A DNA stretch of 64,000 bases, taken from positions 434,001-498,000 of the forward strand of contig OX620685.1 of NCBI GenBank assembly GCA_951635545.1. The letters run 5' to 3'. The DNA comes from CAG-873 sp910578365. Lineage in GTDB: Bacteria > Bacteroidota > Bacteroidia > Bacteroidales > Muribaculaceae. The position numbers and the translations under genes are program-made. The notes under the pieces are model-generated. The model did not search any database and was not told where the DNA came from. It saw nothing but the letters and a program-made list of their open reading frames with translations. The first letter of the stretch is position 1; each line of letters begins with the position of its first letter. Shown here piece after piece: positions 41,813-50,233 of this stretch.

Positions 41813-43280
41813 CCTTAAGAACAAGACCGCCAAAACTCTGAAATGGACACTCATCGACAGAGTGCTTCAGCAGTTGCTCTATGCCGTCACCGGCATTGTG
41901 CTGGCCCGCATGCTCTCACAGACCGATTTCGGTCTGGTGGGAGCTGTGCTTGTTTTTCAGGCTTTCGCCTCGCTGCTTATCGACAGCGGCTTCAGCTTCG
42001 CCCTGATACAGCGCAAGGAACCAACCCAGACCGATTACAGCACCGTGCTGTGGTTCAATCTCGGAGCGGCGGCTGTGCTGTACACCATCCTTTGGTTTGC
42101 TGCCCCGCTGATTGCACTATGCTTCCAGAACGACCTGAGGCTGATTCCGCTGTCGCGCGTAATGTTTCTATCCATAATCCTCAATGCATCGGCCATTGTG
42201 CAGACCAACCGGCTGATGAAGCAGATGAATGTCCGGCCCGTAACGGTATCGAACGCTGCCGGTCTGGCTGCGGGAGCCATAGCCGGCATCTGGCTGGCCG
42301 TAAGCGGCTTCGGAGCGTGGGCGATAGTGTGGCAGACACTTGTAGCGGCGGCTGTGAAGTCGGCTATACTGTGGCTCGGATGCAGCTGGCGTCCGAGCCC
42401 GGTGTTCTCGTGGTCGGCTCTGCGCTCGTTTTTCGGCATTGGAGGCCGCATGATGTTCACCTCGTTTCTGAACACCCTGTTCCTTAACCTGTATTCCTTA
42501 TTTATCGGCGCCTTTGTAGGCCTGCGCTCGCTTGGTTTCTACACCCAGAGCGACAAGTGGAGCAAAATGGGCATAATGTCGATATCTCAGACTCTTACCT
42601 CAAGTTTCCTGCCCCCGCTTTCAGCCGTGCAGGACGACCGCGACCGCTTCCGCCGCATGACCTCGAAGATGAACCGCTTTACGGCCTACATTCTGTTTCC
42701 GGCCATGCTGGGCCTGATGGCCCTGGCCACACCGGTGTTCCACCTGCTTTTCGGCACCAAGTGGGACCCCTCGATTCTGCTGTTTCAGCTGTTGCTGCTG
42801 CGCGGAGTGTTTACCGTGCTGAATGCTCTGTACAATAACTACCTGCTTGCGTTGGGACACGCACGCAGCATTATGTGGCTTGAGATTCTGCGCGACTCGG
42901 TTGCGGTGGTGGCTCTGGCCATAACCTTCCCATACATGGGCCTTGCCACAGCTGACGACCCTGTATACGGCCTTGCCATACTGCTGTGGGGGCAGCTTGC
43001 CTCATCGGCCATAACCTATGTGGCCACTCTGATTGTGGTGTGCCGCCATGTGGAGATACGCCCGTGGAACTATCTGCTCGACCTGGCACCCTGCGCAGCC
43101 CTTACTCTGGCTATCATACCTCTTATGCTGTGGATAGGCTCGCTTACCTCCTCGCCTCTGCTGCAACTGCTGGCCGAAACTGTGGTGGCGCTTACTCTAT
43201 ATCTCGGCATCAACCGTCTGCTGGGCTCGCGGATTCAGACCGATGTGTTTGCTTTCGCCCGAGGCAAGGCTTCGTTCTAA
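41805..43280 (+). CDS. Wzx-type polysaccharide flippase (MOP superfamily)
   Basis: The 491-residue protein has about 12-14 membrane segments. Its N-terminus (LKWTLIDRVLQQLLYAVTGI, LARMLSQTDFGLVGA) is typical of lipopolysaccharide/O-antigen flippases such as the WzxC group. It would move undecaprenyl-linked glycans across the inner membrane. It starts with TTG, overlapping the upstream stop by 8 bp. It converges on neuB with an 8-bp gap; a role with sialic-acid-containing glycans is possible but only positional. Confidence 0.85.
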   Translation: MNNLKNKTAKTLKWTLIDRVLQQLLYAVTGIVLARMLSQTDFGLVGAVLVFQAFASLLIDSGFSFALIQRKEPTQTDYSTVLWFNLGAAAVLYTILWFAAPLIALCFQNDLRLIPLSRVMFLSIILNASAIVQTNRLMKQMNVRPVTVSNAAGLAAGAIAGIWLAVSGFGAWAIVWQTLVAAAVKSAILWLGCSWRPSPVFSWSALRSFFGIGGRMMFTSFLNTLFLNLYSLFIGAFVGLRSLGFYTQSDKWSKMGIMSISQTLTSSFLPPLSAVQDDRDRFRRMTSKMNRFTAYILFPAMLGLMALATPVFHLLFGTKWDPSILLFQLLLLRGVFTVLNALYNNYLLALGHARSIMWLEILRDSVAVVALAITFPYMGLATADDPVYGLAILLWGQLASSAITYVATLIVVCRHVEIRPWNYLLDLAPCAALTLAIIPLMLWIGSLTSSPLLQLLAETVVALTLYLGINRLLGSRIQTDVFAFARGKASF

Positions 43281-43288
43281 GAGGTTGT

Positions 43289-44296
43289 TTAAATCTCAAT
43301 TACATCATCAGCGACAAAAGCCCTCGGTGACGGCTTGCCCAGCAAGTCGGGCAGGCGCATGGGCGATATGCCGCTGCCCGGACGCTTTACAGTAAGATTC
43401 TGTTCGCTGAATAGTTCGCCGACCGCAATGTCGCGCGCCGCAACTATGCTTTTGCGGGCTACCGCACGGTTGGCTCGCTCCGAATCGGTGATGCGCTTGC
43501 AACCGTCGCCCAGCGCTTGCTCTATGTTACGCACAGCGCTCACAAGGGCCGACAACTCGGCGGGCTCGAGCGAGGCCACATGGTCGGGGCCGGGCAAAGT
43601 CTTGTCGAGAGTAAAATGCTTTTCAATCACATCTGCCCCCATGGCCGCGGCGGCAATCGCAACCTCTATACCTTGTGTGTGGTCGCTGTAGCCCACGCGG
43701 GTGCCGAATGTACGACGCAGGGTTTCCATGGCCCGCAGGTTCACGTCGGCCATGGGTGTGGGATATTCGGTGTTGCAGTGCAGCAAGGTTATGTCGCTGA
43801 TGTCAAGACCGCCGACGCACAATACCCCTACGGCATCTTCCACCTCCTGCAGCGTGCTCATACCCGTCGACATTATCACCGGCTTGCCGAGGGCGGCTAT
43901 CCTCTGCAGGTACGGCAGATTGGTAATCTCGCCGGAAGGCAGCTTCCAGTAATCCATAGGCAGAGTAGCCAGAAAGTCGATACTCGGCAAATCGAAAGGA
44001 GTCGACAGAAAGCGCGGGCCACGACTGTTGCAGTACTCGCTGAGGCTTCGGAAACTATCGTAGCCAAGCTCAAGTTTCTTGAGCATGCCGAACTGGCTGT
44101 CGTCGCTGTCCGGTCCGAGATTGCGCCGCTGATAGTCGGCCTTACGTGCCGAGCGGTTTACAATGCACTCGGTTTTGAATGTCTGGAACTTTATATAATC
44201 CACGCCTGCCGCATGGGCCACATCCACCATCCGGCGCGCCATTTCCACCGACCCGTTGTGATTCACACCGGCCTCGGCTATGATTGTTACTGCCAT
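43289..44296 (-). CDS. neuB: N-acetylneuraminate (or related nonulosonate) synthase
   Basis: The 335-residue NeuB-family enzyme condenses an N-acetyl hexosamine with phosphoenolpyruvate. IIAEAGVNHNGSVEMARRM, DYIKFQTFKTE, LPSGEITNLPYL and VGYSDHTQGIEVAIAAAAMG form the TIM barrel. The C-terminal SAF/antifreeze-like domain starts after ARKSIVAARDIAVGELF. neuD lies 1 bp upstream. No neuA or neuC is in the window, so the sugar product cannot be fixed. Confidence 0.9.
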   Translation of the reverse strand: MAVTIIAEAGVNHNGSVEMARRMVDVAHAAGVDYIKFQTFKTECIVNRSARKADYQRRNLGPDSDDSQFGMLKKLELGYDSFRSLSEYCNSRGPRFLSTPFDLPSIDFLATLPMDYWKLPSGEITNLPYLQRIAALGKPVIMSTGMSTLQEVEDAVGVLCVGGLDISDITLLHCNTEYPTPMADVNLRAMETLRRTFGTRVGYSDHTQGIEVAIAAAAMGADVIEKHFTLDKTLPGPDHVASLEPAELSALVSAVRNIEQALGDGCKRITDSERANRAVARKSIVAARDIAVGELFSEQNLTVKRPGSGISPMRLPDLLGKPSPRAFVADDVIEI

Positions 44297-44297
44297 A

Positions 44298-44906
44298 TCA
44301 GATTACTCCAAAATATTTACCTGCTTTTTCTATCGAATGCAGCACCAGCGAACCGGCGCCAATCACTGTATCGTCGGGTATGCTCACGCCATGGGCCAGC
44401 ACAGCGCCGCTGCCTATGAAACAGCGGGCACCTATACGGCATCCGCCGTTGACGGTCGCACGGGTAGACACATGGGTGAAATCGCCAACTTCGCTGTCAT
44501 GCTCCACTATTGCCCCCGAATTGATTATGCAATGGCGCCCTACCCGTGCGCCGGCGTTGACAAGGGCATGGTGCAGCACTGCTGTGCCGTCGGCCACTGC
44601 GGCATGCACCGACACGTGTGCCGTGGCTGCCACCACCGTGACCGCACGCCCGCCGGCAGCTTCTAACGCAGCGGCAAGAGCCACCCGGCGCGACGGGTCG
44701 GAGATACTGCCGAGAGTAACTACAAAATTATATCCGGCGGCTGCAAGTGATGCAATATCATCGTCGCACCCCACCACCGGATAAGACAAAGTGTCGGACT
44801 GCACACCGGGGCGCTCTATCACGCCCGCAATATGCAGTCCGACGCTCTCTGCAGCGTCGGCCACCGACCGGCAGTGGCCTCCGCCTCCTATGAGGATTAT
44901 ATCCAT
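44298..44906 (-). CDS. neuD: NeuD-family sugar acyltransferase
   Basis: The 202-residue protein has an N-terminal PglD-like nucleotide/sugar-binding part (MDIILIGGGGHCRSVADAA) and a left-handed beta-helix of hexapeptide repeats (GTAVLHHALVNAGARVGRHC, IIN, IGARCFIGSGAVLAHGVSI). NeuD/PglD proteins acetylate amino sugars or sialic acids. It is 3 bp after the OmpA gene and 1 bp before neuB, so all three may share a transcript. Confidence 0.88.
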   Translation of the reverse strand: MDIILIGGGGHCRSVADAAESVGLHIAGVIERPGVQSDTLSYPVVGCDDDIASLAAAGYNFVVTLGSISDPSRRVALAAALEAAGGRAVTVVAATAHVSVHAAVADGTAVLHHALVNAGARVGRHCIINSGAIVEHDSEVGDFTHVSTRATVNGGCRIGARCFIGSGAVLAHGVSIPDDTVIGAGSLVLHSIEKAGKYFGVI

Positions 44907-44909
44907 TAT

Positions 44910-45614
44910 TTATTTCAGTGTTCCGGCCTCGGCCTGCTTAATCATCTCAGGCGAAGCGTAGATGTAGATTTCCACACGGCGGTTTTGGGCACGGCCTGCA
45001 GCGGTATCGTTGCTGGCCACATAGTCGGCCATAGGAATACCCTGGCTGGTCATACGGGTTGCAGCAACGCCCTGGTTGGCGAGATAGCTGAGTACTGCGC
45101 CGGCACGGTCGTTGGAAAGTTTTTCGTTAACAGCCAGCGAACCGGTGTTGTCGGTAAAGCCGAGTATACGCACATCGGTACCGGGGTTCTGCTTGAGGTT
45201 GGCGGCAAAGCGGCTCAGGTCGGCCTTAGCCTGCTCGTTGAGTGTATATTTTCCGGTGGGGAAAAGGATGCCTCCGTCAAATGTAACCTTGATGGCCTGC
45301 AGACCGTTGTCGTCGGTGGTCTGTTCTACCTTGGCCTGCTCGGCGAGCTGTTTCTCGAGTTCCTTCTGCTGCTTGTCCATCTTGTTGCCGATAAGAGCAC
45401 CTGCTCCTGCACCTACTGCCGCGCCGATAGCCGCGCCGATACCGGCACCTTTGCCACCGCCGATAAGCGCTCCTACACCGGCACCTACGCCGGCGCCGCC
45501 ACCGCCGCCAATCAGGGCGCCTTTACCGGTGTTTGTCAGTGAGTTACAAGAAGTTTCGGCTATCATAAGGCTGCCTGCAATGAGGGCCATACATACAATC
45601 TTGAAAATTTTCAT
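44910..45614 (-). CDS. OmpA-family lipoprotein with glycine-zipper segment
   Basis: The 234-residue protein has a signal peptide with a Cys at the expected lipidation place (MIAETSC; the lipobox is weak). A long Gly/Ala-rich zipper (alternating GGGGGAGVGAG and GAAIGAAVGAGAGALIG) follows, then a coiled coil and a C-terminal OmpA domain (VRILGFTDNTGSLAVNEKLS and NDRAGAVLSYL) that binds peptidoglycan diaminopimelate. It probably anchors the outer membrane to the wall. Minus-strand -7 box at 45672-45679. Confidence 0.88.
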   Translation of the reverse strand: MKIFKIVCMALIAGSLMIAETSCNSLTNTGKGALIGGGGGAGVGAGVGALIGGGKGAGIGAAIGAAVGAGAGALIGNKMDKQQKELEKQLAEQAKVEQTTDDNGLQAIKVTFDGGILFPTGKYTLNEQAKADLSRFAANLKQNPGTDVRILGFTDNTGSLAVNEKLSNDRAGAVLSYLANQGVAATRMTSQGIPMADYVASNDTAAGRAQNRRVEIYIYASPEMIKQAEAGTLK

Positions 45615-45671
45615 CTGAGTTTTATGTTTAGTTATGACTATATTACACGATATTTAACCTTTGCTGTTTTA

Positions 45672-45679
45672 CAAAATTA
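45672..45679 (-). promoter_or_regulatory. -7 box for the OmpA-neuD-neuB unit
   Basis: On the minus strand it reads TAATTTTG, 57 bp before the ATG of the OmpA gene. Confidence 0.5.
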
Positions 45680-45723
45680 CAAAAAACTTACTGTATTAGT
45701 TTGTTCTGATAACATTTTTTTGG

Positions 45724-45731
45724 TAAATTTG
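45724..45731 (+). promoter_or_regulatory. -7 box for the EamA transporter
   Basis: TAAATTTG, 27 nt before the ATG at 45759; divergent from the OmpA promoter. Confidence 0.55.
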
Positions 45732-45758
45732 TAATCAAATACTATACCATAATTAAGT

Positions 45759-46688
45759 ATGTGCTCTGCGAAATCTACTACCCACAATCGTAAAAACCTT
45801 ATTCTAAGCCATTTGGGTGCAATCCTTACAGTTTCAATCTGGGGTGCGTCGTTTGTTTCAACCAAAGTGCTGCTGGAGAACCGCCTCAGTCCTTCGGAAA
45901 TTTATATCCTGCGATTCCTGATGGCTTACCTGCTGATTCTGATTGTATGCCATAAAAAACTTTGGGCGCACTCACTGCGCGACGAACTGCTGTTCGCCTC
46001 TTGCGGTCTTTGCGCAGGTTCGATTTACTTCCTTGCCGAAAACACAGCTCTCGAATATACCCTCACCACAAATGTAGCCCTGCTTACCGCCACATCGCCG
46101 TTGTTTACAGCTATGCTGGCCGGATTGATATATAAGTCGGAACGGCCCGGTCAAGGCGCTGTCATAGGCTCGCTGGTGGCATTCTTAGGCGTGGGATGTG
46201 TGATTTTCAACAGTAGTACCAATCTGGAAATACGGCCTTTAGGCGATATTCTGTCGCTGCTTGCCGCTGTCAGCTGGAGTGTATATTCGCTGGTACTACG
46301 GCGCCTTAACGCCAACTACGACATCTGGTTCATAACCCGCAAGACTTTCTTCTACGGTGTTCTTACAGCTCTGCCTTTCGCGGCCATGCAGCCCGGCAGC
46401 GAAAACTTAATCGCCACCCTGCAGAAGCCCGAGGTAATCGGCAACTTGCTGTTCCTCGGTGTTGGAGCTTCCATGGTAGCATATGTGATTTGGGCCCGCA
46501 CCGTCGACTGTATGGGTGCCGTAAAGGCCAATAACTATATGTACCTGCAGCCTATAATCACCATGATTATCTCGGCCATAGTGATTAACGAACACGTAAC
46601 ACTGATTGGCTATATAGGCATAGCACTGATTCTCGGCGGCCTGTGGCTGGGCGACGAACTCACCCGCCGCGCGGCAATGAAAAAATGA
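45759..46688 (+). CDS. EamA-family (DMT superfamily) transporter
   Basis: The 309-residue protein has ten predicted membrane segments in two EamA repeats (LTVSIWGASFVSTKVLLENR, and LSLLAAVSWSVYSLVLRRLN). DMT proteins usually export amino acids, nucleosides or other metabolites; the substrate is unknown. Monocistronic: own -7 box upstream and a strong terminator downstream. Confidence 0.88.
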   Translation: MCSAKSTTHNRKNLILSHLGAILTVSIWGASFVSTKVLLENRLSPSEIYILRFLMAYLLILIVCHKKLWAHSLRDELLFASCGLCAGSIYFLAENTALEYTLTTNVALLTATSPLFTAMLAGLIYKSERPGQGAVIGSLVAFLGVGCVIFNSSTNLEIRPLGDILSLLAAVSWSVYSLVLRRLNANYDIWFITRKTFFYGVLTALPFAAMQPGSENLIATLQKPEVIGNLLFLGVGASMVAYVIWARTVDCMGAVKANNYMYLQPIITMIISAIVINEHVTLIGYIGIALILGGLWLGDELTRRAAMKK

Positions 46689-46710
46689 GTATCCGAACAT
46701 ACGAAACATA

Positions 46711-46740
46711 AAAAAATCCGGGCAATGCCCGGATTTTTTT
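46711..46740. terminator. Bidirectional rho-independent terminator
   Basis: AAAAAATCCGGGC-aat-GCCCGGATTTTTT: an A-tract/T-tract-flanked stem serving both the EamA gene and the convergent minus-strand operon, whose last gene ends at 46739. Confidence 0.9.
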
Positions 46741-47251
46741 ATTCCATCATGTTTGCCAGAGCAGCCACTGCAGGGTCGCTGCTATTGCGATACGGCTCAA
46801 GCTCTATCTCCGGCACAGCTGCCCCGATTGCCCGAAGATTGGCCAGCAGGCGCAGGCCTGTGTATGTAAGCCTGTCGCCGCTGCCGGGGCTCAGAGCCTT
46901 GCTCACAAGCGACGAGGCAAAAGGCAGTTTGCGCAGCAGACGGTGGCATAGTATATCGGCCTCCTCGGCGCAGAGCGCATCCGACATCCACTGCATGGCT
47001 TTCTCCTCGGTCATGGCTTCGACAGGATGTATCATCGGCGCCATAAGGCGGCTGCAACGGGTACTCGAATTGGCATGCAGGGCATCGGACAGTTCCACAC
47101 TGTGGGGTGTCACGGCGGCAATCTCCACCAGCTGCGGCAGATTCAGACCGAATATTATATGGTATGGCGAACCGGCACGGCGCAGCGTATCGGCTATGAT
47201 GCCGTTACGCATGGCAAAGAAGTGCCGCTTCACCGTCTGCATAGGGTTCAT
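46739..47251 (-). CDS. Short AlkD-like HEAT-repeat protein
   Basis: The 170-residue all-helical protein begins MNPMQTVKRHFFAMRNGIIADTLRR. Its segments (FGLNLPQLVEIAAV, LHANSSTRCSRLMAPMIHPV, LCHRLLRKLPFASSLVSKAL) resemble the HEAT-like DNA alkylation repair (AlkD-related) proteins of Bacteroides. The active-site residues of AlkD cannot be assigned confidently, so a glycosylase role is only a suggestion. Its ATG overlaps the galE stop (ATGA). The stop lies inside the terminator. Confidence 0.6.
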   Translation of the reverse strand: MNPMQTVKRHFFAMRNGIIADTLRRAGSPYHIIFGLNLPQLVEIAAVTPHSVELSDALHANSSTRCSRLMAPMIHPVEAMTEEKAMQWMSDALCAEEADILCHRLLRKLPFASSLVSKALSPGSGDRLTYTGLRLLANLRAIGAAVPEIELEPYRNSSDPAVAALANMME

Positions 47252-48282
47252 GATTTTTTCTCGGCGAGGTGCTGCTGCCACTTCCATGCCGATACCATGG
47301 TATCGGCAAGCGGGGTATCCGCTACCCAGCCAAGTACTTCATTGGCTTTCTTGGGGTTGGCCCACACCTTTTCGATATCGCCTTCACGACGGCCTACAAT
47401 CTTGTGTGGTACTTTCACACCGGTAGCCGACTCGAAAGTGTCGATAAGTTCGAGTACCGACACTCCGTTGCCTGTGCCGAGGTTGAAAATCTCGATACGG
47501 TCGAGGCTCTTGCCCTCAATCATGCGCTTCACGGCTATTACGTGTGCCTTGGCGAGGTCTACTACGTTGATGAAGTCGCGGATGCAGCTGCCGTCGGGGG
47601 TGTCGTAATCGTTGCCGAACACGCTCAGTTCCTTGCGTATGCCTATGGCGGTCTGGGTCAGATAGGGTATCAGGTTCTGAGGAACGCCCAGGGGCAGCTC
47701 GCCGATAAGTGCCGACGGGTGCGCGCCCACCGGATTGAAATAGCGCAGAATGATGGCGTTGAAGTTGGCGCCCGAACGGATGGTGTCGGTAATAATTTCC
47801 TCGCTTATCTGCTTGGTATTGCCGTAAGGCGATGTTGCGGGCTTGATGGGCGATTCCTCGGTTACGGGATTTACATCGGGCTCGCCGTAAACGGTACAGC
47901 TCGACGAGAATACGAAACCTTTGACATTGTATTTTCCAACCATCTCAAGCAGATTCATCAGTGAGTTGAGGTTGTTGCGGTAGTAAAGCAGTGGTTTCTG
48001 TACCGATTCGCCCACGGCTTTGGACGCGGCGAAGTTGATAATGCCCTCTATGCCGGGATAAGCCTGAAATAGACAGTCGAGTGTCGACAGGTCGTTTACA
48101 TCTCCTTCAATAAAGGCCGGACGCACTCCGGTGATGGCTTCGATTCCGTCGAGGACTTCGCGGTTAGAGTTCGAAAGATTGTCGATGATTACAACATCGA
48201 AACCTGCATTGATAAGTTCTACAGTAGTATGGCTGCCTATATATCCGGTGCCACCTGTAACAAGAATACGAGTTTTTGACAT
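47248..48282 (-). CDS. galE: UDP-glucose 4-epimerase
   Basis: This short-chain dehydrogenase/reductase of 344 residues interconverts UDP-glucose and UDP-galactose. N-terminal NAD motif ILVTGGTGYIGSHTTVEL, SSSCTVYGEP, and catalytic YxxxK in SPYGNTKQISEEI. Start ATG 48282 (MSKTRILVTGG); a further in-frame ATG at 48306 lies on top of the promoter. -7 box at 48304-48311. Confidence 0.93.
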   Translation of the reverse strand: MSKTRILVTGGTGYIGSHTTVELINAGFDVVIIDNLSNSNREVLDGIEAITGVRPAFIEGDVNDLSTLDCLFQAYPGIEGIINFAASKAVGESVQKPLLYYRNNLNSLMNLLEMVGKYNVKGFVFSSSCTVYGEPDVNPVTEESPIKPATSPYGNTKQISEEIITDTIRSGANFNAIILRYFNPVGAHPSALIGELPLGVPQNLIPYLTQTAIGIRKELSVFGNDYDTPDGSCIRDFINVVDLAKAHVIAVKRMIEGKSLDRIEIFNLGTGNGVSVLELIDTFESATGVKVPHKIVGRREGDIEKVWANPKKANEVLGWVADTPLADTMVSAWKWQQHLAEKKS

Positions 48283-48303
48283 AGTTGATTGCGATTTATT
48301 TTG

Positions 48304-48311
48304 CAAAGTTA
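48304..48311 (-). promoter_or_regulatory. -7 box for galE
   Basis: On the minus strand it reads TAACTTTG, giving a leader of about 15-20 nt. Confidence 0.6.
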
Positions 48312-48356
48312 GTGATTTTTACATTACGGACAGGCATATCCATAAGTAAATTATAA

Positions 48357-48402
48357 GCACAAAATAACCAAATACAAGTAACCAAATACAAGTAATTTTG
48401 TG
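48357..48402. repeat. Hairpin enclosing a 14-bp tandem repeat
   Basis: GCACAAAAT (48357-48365) pairs with ATTTTGTGC (48394-48402). The loop is two exact copies of ACCAAATACAAGTA (48367-48380 and 48381-48394). It sits 8 bp past the stop of the U32 gene and may terminate it. Confidence 0.65.
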
Positions 48403-48409
48403 CCTACAC

Positions 48410-50233
48410 TCACAGCAGATGTATTGTCATACCGCAGCGGGCGCAGTCAAAGTCGGCACGCATGCGCACATTTCCATCTGTAGCCTGCAGAAACCAGCTG
48501 CCCGGCGATGCGCCGCAGCGTATGCACTGCCCTAACTCGCGCCGCAGACAGTAGCGGGTAGTCATTACAACGGGTTCGCCTGCCGGACGTCGGATTTCGG
48601 CTGCTGGCTCGATGTCGGTCACGCCGTGCGACTGATAGAAGTCGCGGGCCATACGGTTGGCCACATTGGCGTGATAGCTCAGCGAGTGGCTGCCTGCGTC
48701 GGCGGCAGTGTCTTCCTTGCGGCGAATGTCGCTACGGAAGCGTATACGCTGTGCCCGGTCGAGCTGTTCGATGGCCCTGCGCCGCAGCTCTACCAGTGCC
48801 GATACAGGCATAAAGCGGTCGCCTATGCGGTCGCTGACTCCGGCAGCGCGATAAATGCTGTCGCCAAGGCGCCCAAGTGTGTCGCGCCGTTTGGCTTCCT
48901 GCTGCGTGCGGGCCGGCTGCAGGTCGACCTCCATGGCCACGCTCACACGGTTGCCGCGGCAGTCGGCGGCGTCGAGGGCCACTCGCCCGTCGGCACACGG
49001 CCGCAGTGTAAATTCCACATCAATGGTGCGTGTGGCCGTATGCATGGCCATGAGTTCGTCCCAGGCTTTGTCGCGGTTGCGGTACACGGTTGTGCCCGGA
49101 CTGAGGTCCGCAGGCTTTTCGGCCAGGTAAAGGGTATTGCCGTCGGCACGATTCACACGCGCGCCGCAAAGCCTGCCGTCGGCACCAAACCAGCCTATAC
49201 CGTCGCCGTTGGCGAGTGTTTCACAGCTTTTCAGGCTAATACGGTTTCCTCGTACAGTCTGCACACAGCCAATATTTCGCCCTACATATTTGGGTGTGGC
49301 CGAGGCGGCCATGCGCACATCGGAAGCGGGACGTCCGCCAAGGAAGTACGAGGTGAAACCGCGGTTAAAGGCTCGCCCGGGGTCCGGGGGGAAATGCAAT
49401 TCGATGCGTCCGGCCGAGGCACGACGCCAGCGCTTCGGGTCTGTGGCCACCAGAGCATCAAGCGCCAGCGAATACGAGGCCACCACATTTTTGACGTATG
49501 CAACGTCCTTCAGGCGTCCTTCGATTTTGAACGACGATGCTCCGGCGCGGGCCAGTTCTGCCAGTGAGTCAAGGCGATTCATGTCGCGCAGACTCAGCCA
49601 GTGGCCGTCGGCAGCAAGCCGGCGCCCGCTGCTGTCGCTGAGCGAATAGCGCAGACGGCATATCTGAGGGCACTCGCCCCGGTTGGCGCTGCGCCCCATG
49701 CTCAGGGCACCGGCATGGCAGTCGCCGCTATAGCTCACACACAGAGCGCCATGGACAAACACCTCCAGGGGCACCGATGTGGCGGCGCGGATGGCGGATA
49801 TCTCGTCGAGCGACAGTTCGCGTGCGAGTACCAGTTGCGAAAATCCGGCCTGCTCCAGAAAGCGCGCCTTGGCAGGGTCGCGGGTGTCGCACTGTGTGCT
49901 TGCATGCAGTGCTATCGGCGGCAGATTCAGGCGCAGCAGTGCCATATCCTGCACTATCAGGGCATCCACTCCGGCGTGGTAAAGTTCCCACACAAGCTTG
50001 CTGGCAGCCTCCAGCTCATTGTCGTATATTATTGTGTTGACGGTCACATACACCTTGGCATCGAAGCAGTGGGCGTATTGGCACACACGCCGTATACTTT
50101 CCACACTATTGCCTGCTGCCGAGCGGGCGCCGAAAGCCTCGGCGCCGATATACACCGCATCGGCACCGTGTCGGATGGCCTCTATGGCAGTGTCGGCGTC
50201 GCGGGCCGGCGCCAATAATTCAAGTTTCTGCAT
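48410..50233 (-). CDS. U32-family peptidase-like protein with C-terminal collagenase-like domain (RlhA/YdcP type)
   Basis: The 607-residue protein starts MQKLELLAPARDADTAIEAI, with GADAVYIGAEAFGARS and the U32 signature around ALCVSYSGDCHAGALSMGRSANRGECPQ, including its conserved Cys residues. A long C-terminal extension (DUF3656 region) and a terminal C-x-R-C-G type segment follow. E. coli homologues with this layout (RlhA) hydroxylate 23S rRNA, so RNA modification is more likely than proteolysis. ATG 50233 is chosen over an upstream in-frame ATG. Overlaps the PHP gene by 14 bp. Confidence 0.83.
   Translation of the reverse strand: MQKLELLAPARDADTAIEAIRHGADAVYIGAEAFGARSAAGNSVESIRRVCQYAHCFDAKVYVTVNTIIYDNELEAASKLVWELYHAGVDALIVQDMALLRLNLPPIALHASTQCDTRDPAKARFLEQAGFSQLVLARELSLDEISAIRAATSVPLEVFVHGALCVSYSGDCHAGALSMGRSANRGECPQICRLRYSLSDSSGRRLAADGHWLSLRDMNRLDSLAELARAGASSFKIEGRLKDVAYVKNVVASYSLALDALVATDPKRWRRASAGRIELHFPPDPGRAFNRGFTSYFLGGRPASDVRMAASATPKYVGRNIGCVQTVRGNRISLKSCETLANGDGIGWFGADGRLCGARVNRADGNTLYLAEKPADLSPGTTVYRNRDKAWDELMAMHTATRTIDVEFTLRPCADGRVALDAADCRGNRVSVAMEVDLQPARTQQEAKRRDTLGRLGDSIYRAAGVSDRIGDRFMPVSALVELRRRAIEQLDRAQRIRFRSDIRRKEDTAADAGSHSLSYHANVANRMARDFYQSHGVTDIEPAAEIRRPAGEPVVMTTRYCLRRELGQCIRCGASPGSWFLQATDGNVRMRADFDCARCGMTIHLL

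Noticed and set aside
48367..48394. Possible CRISPR-like repeats
   Set aside because: Only two adjacent 14-bp units with no spacer.
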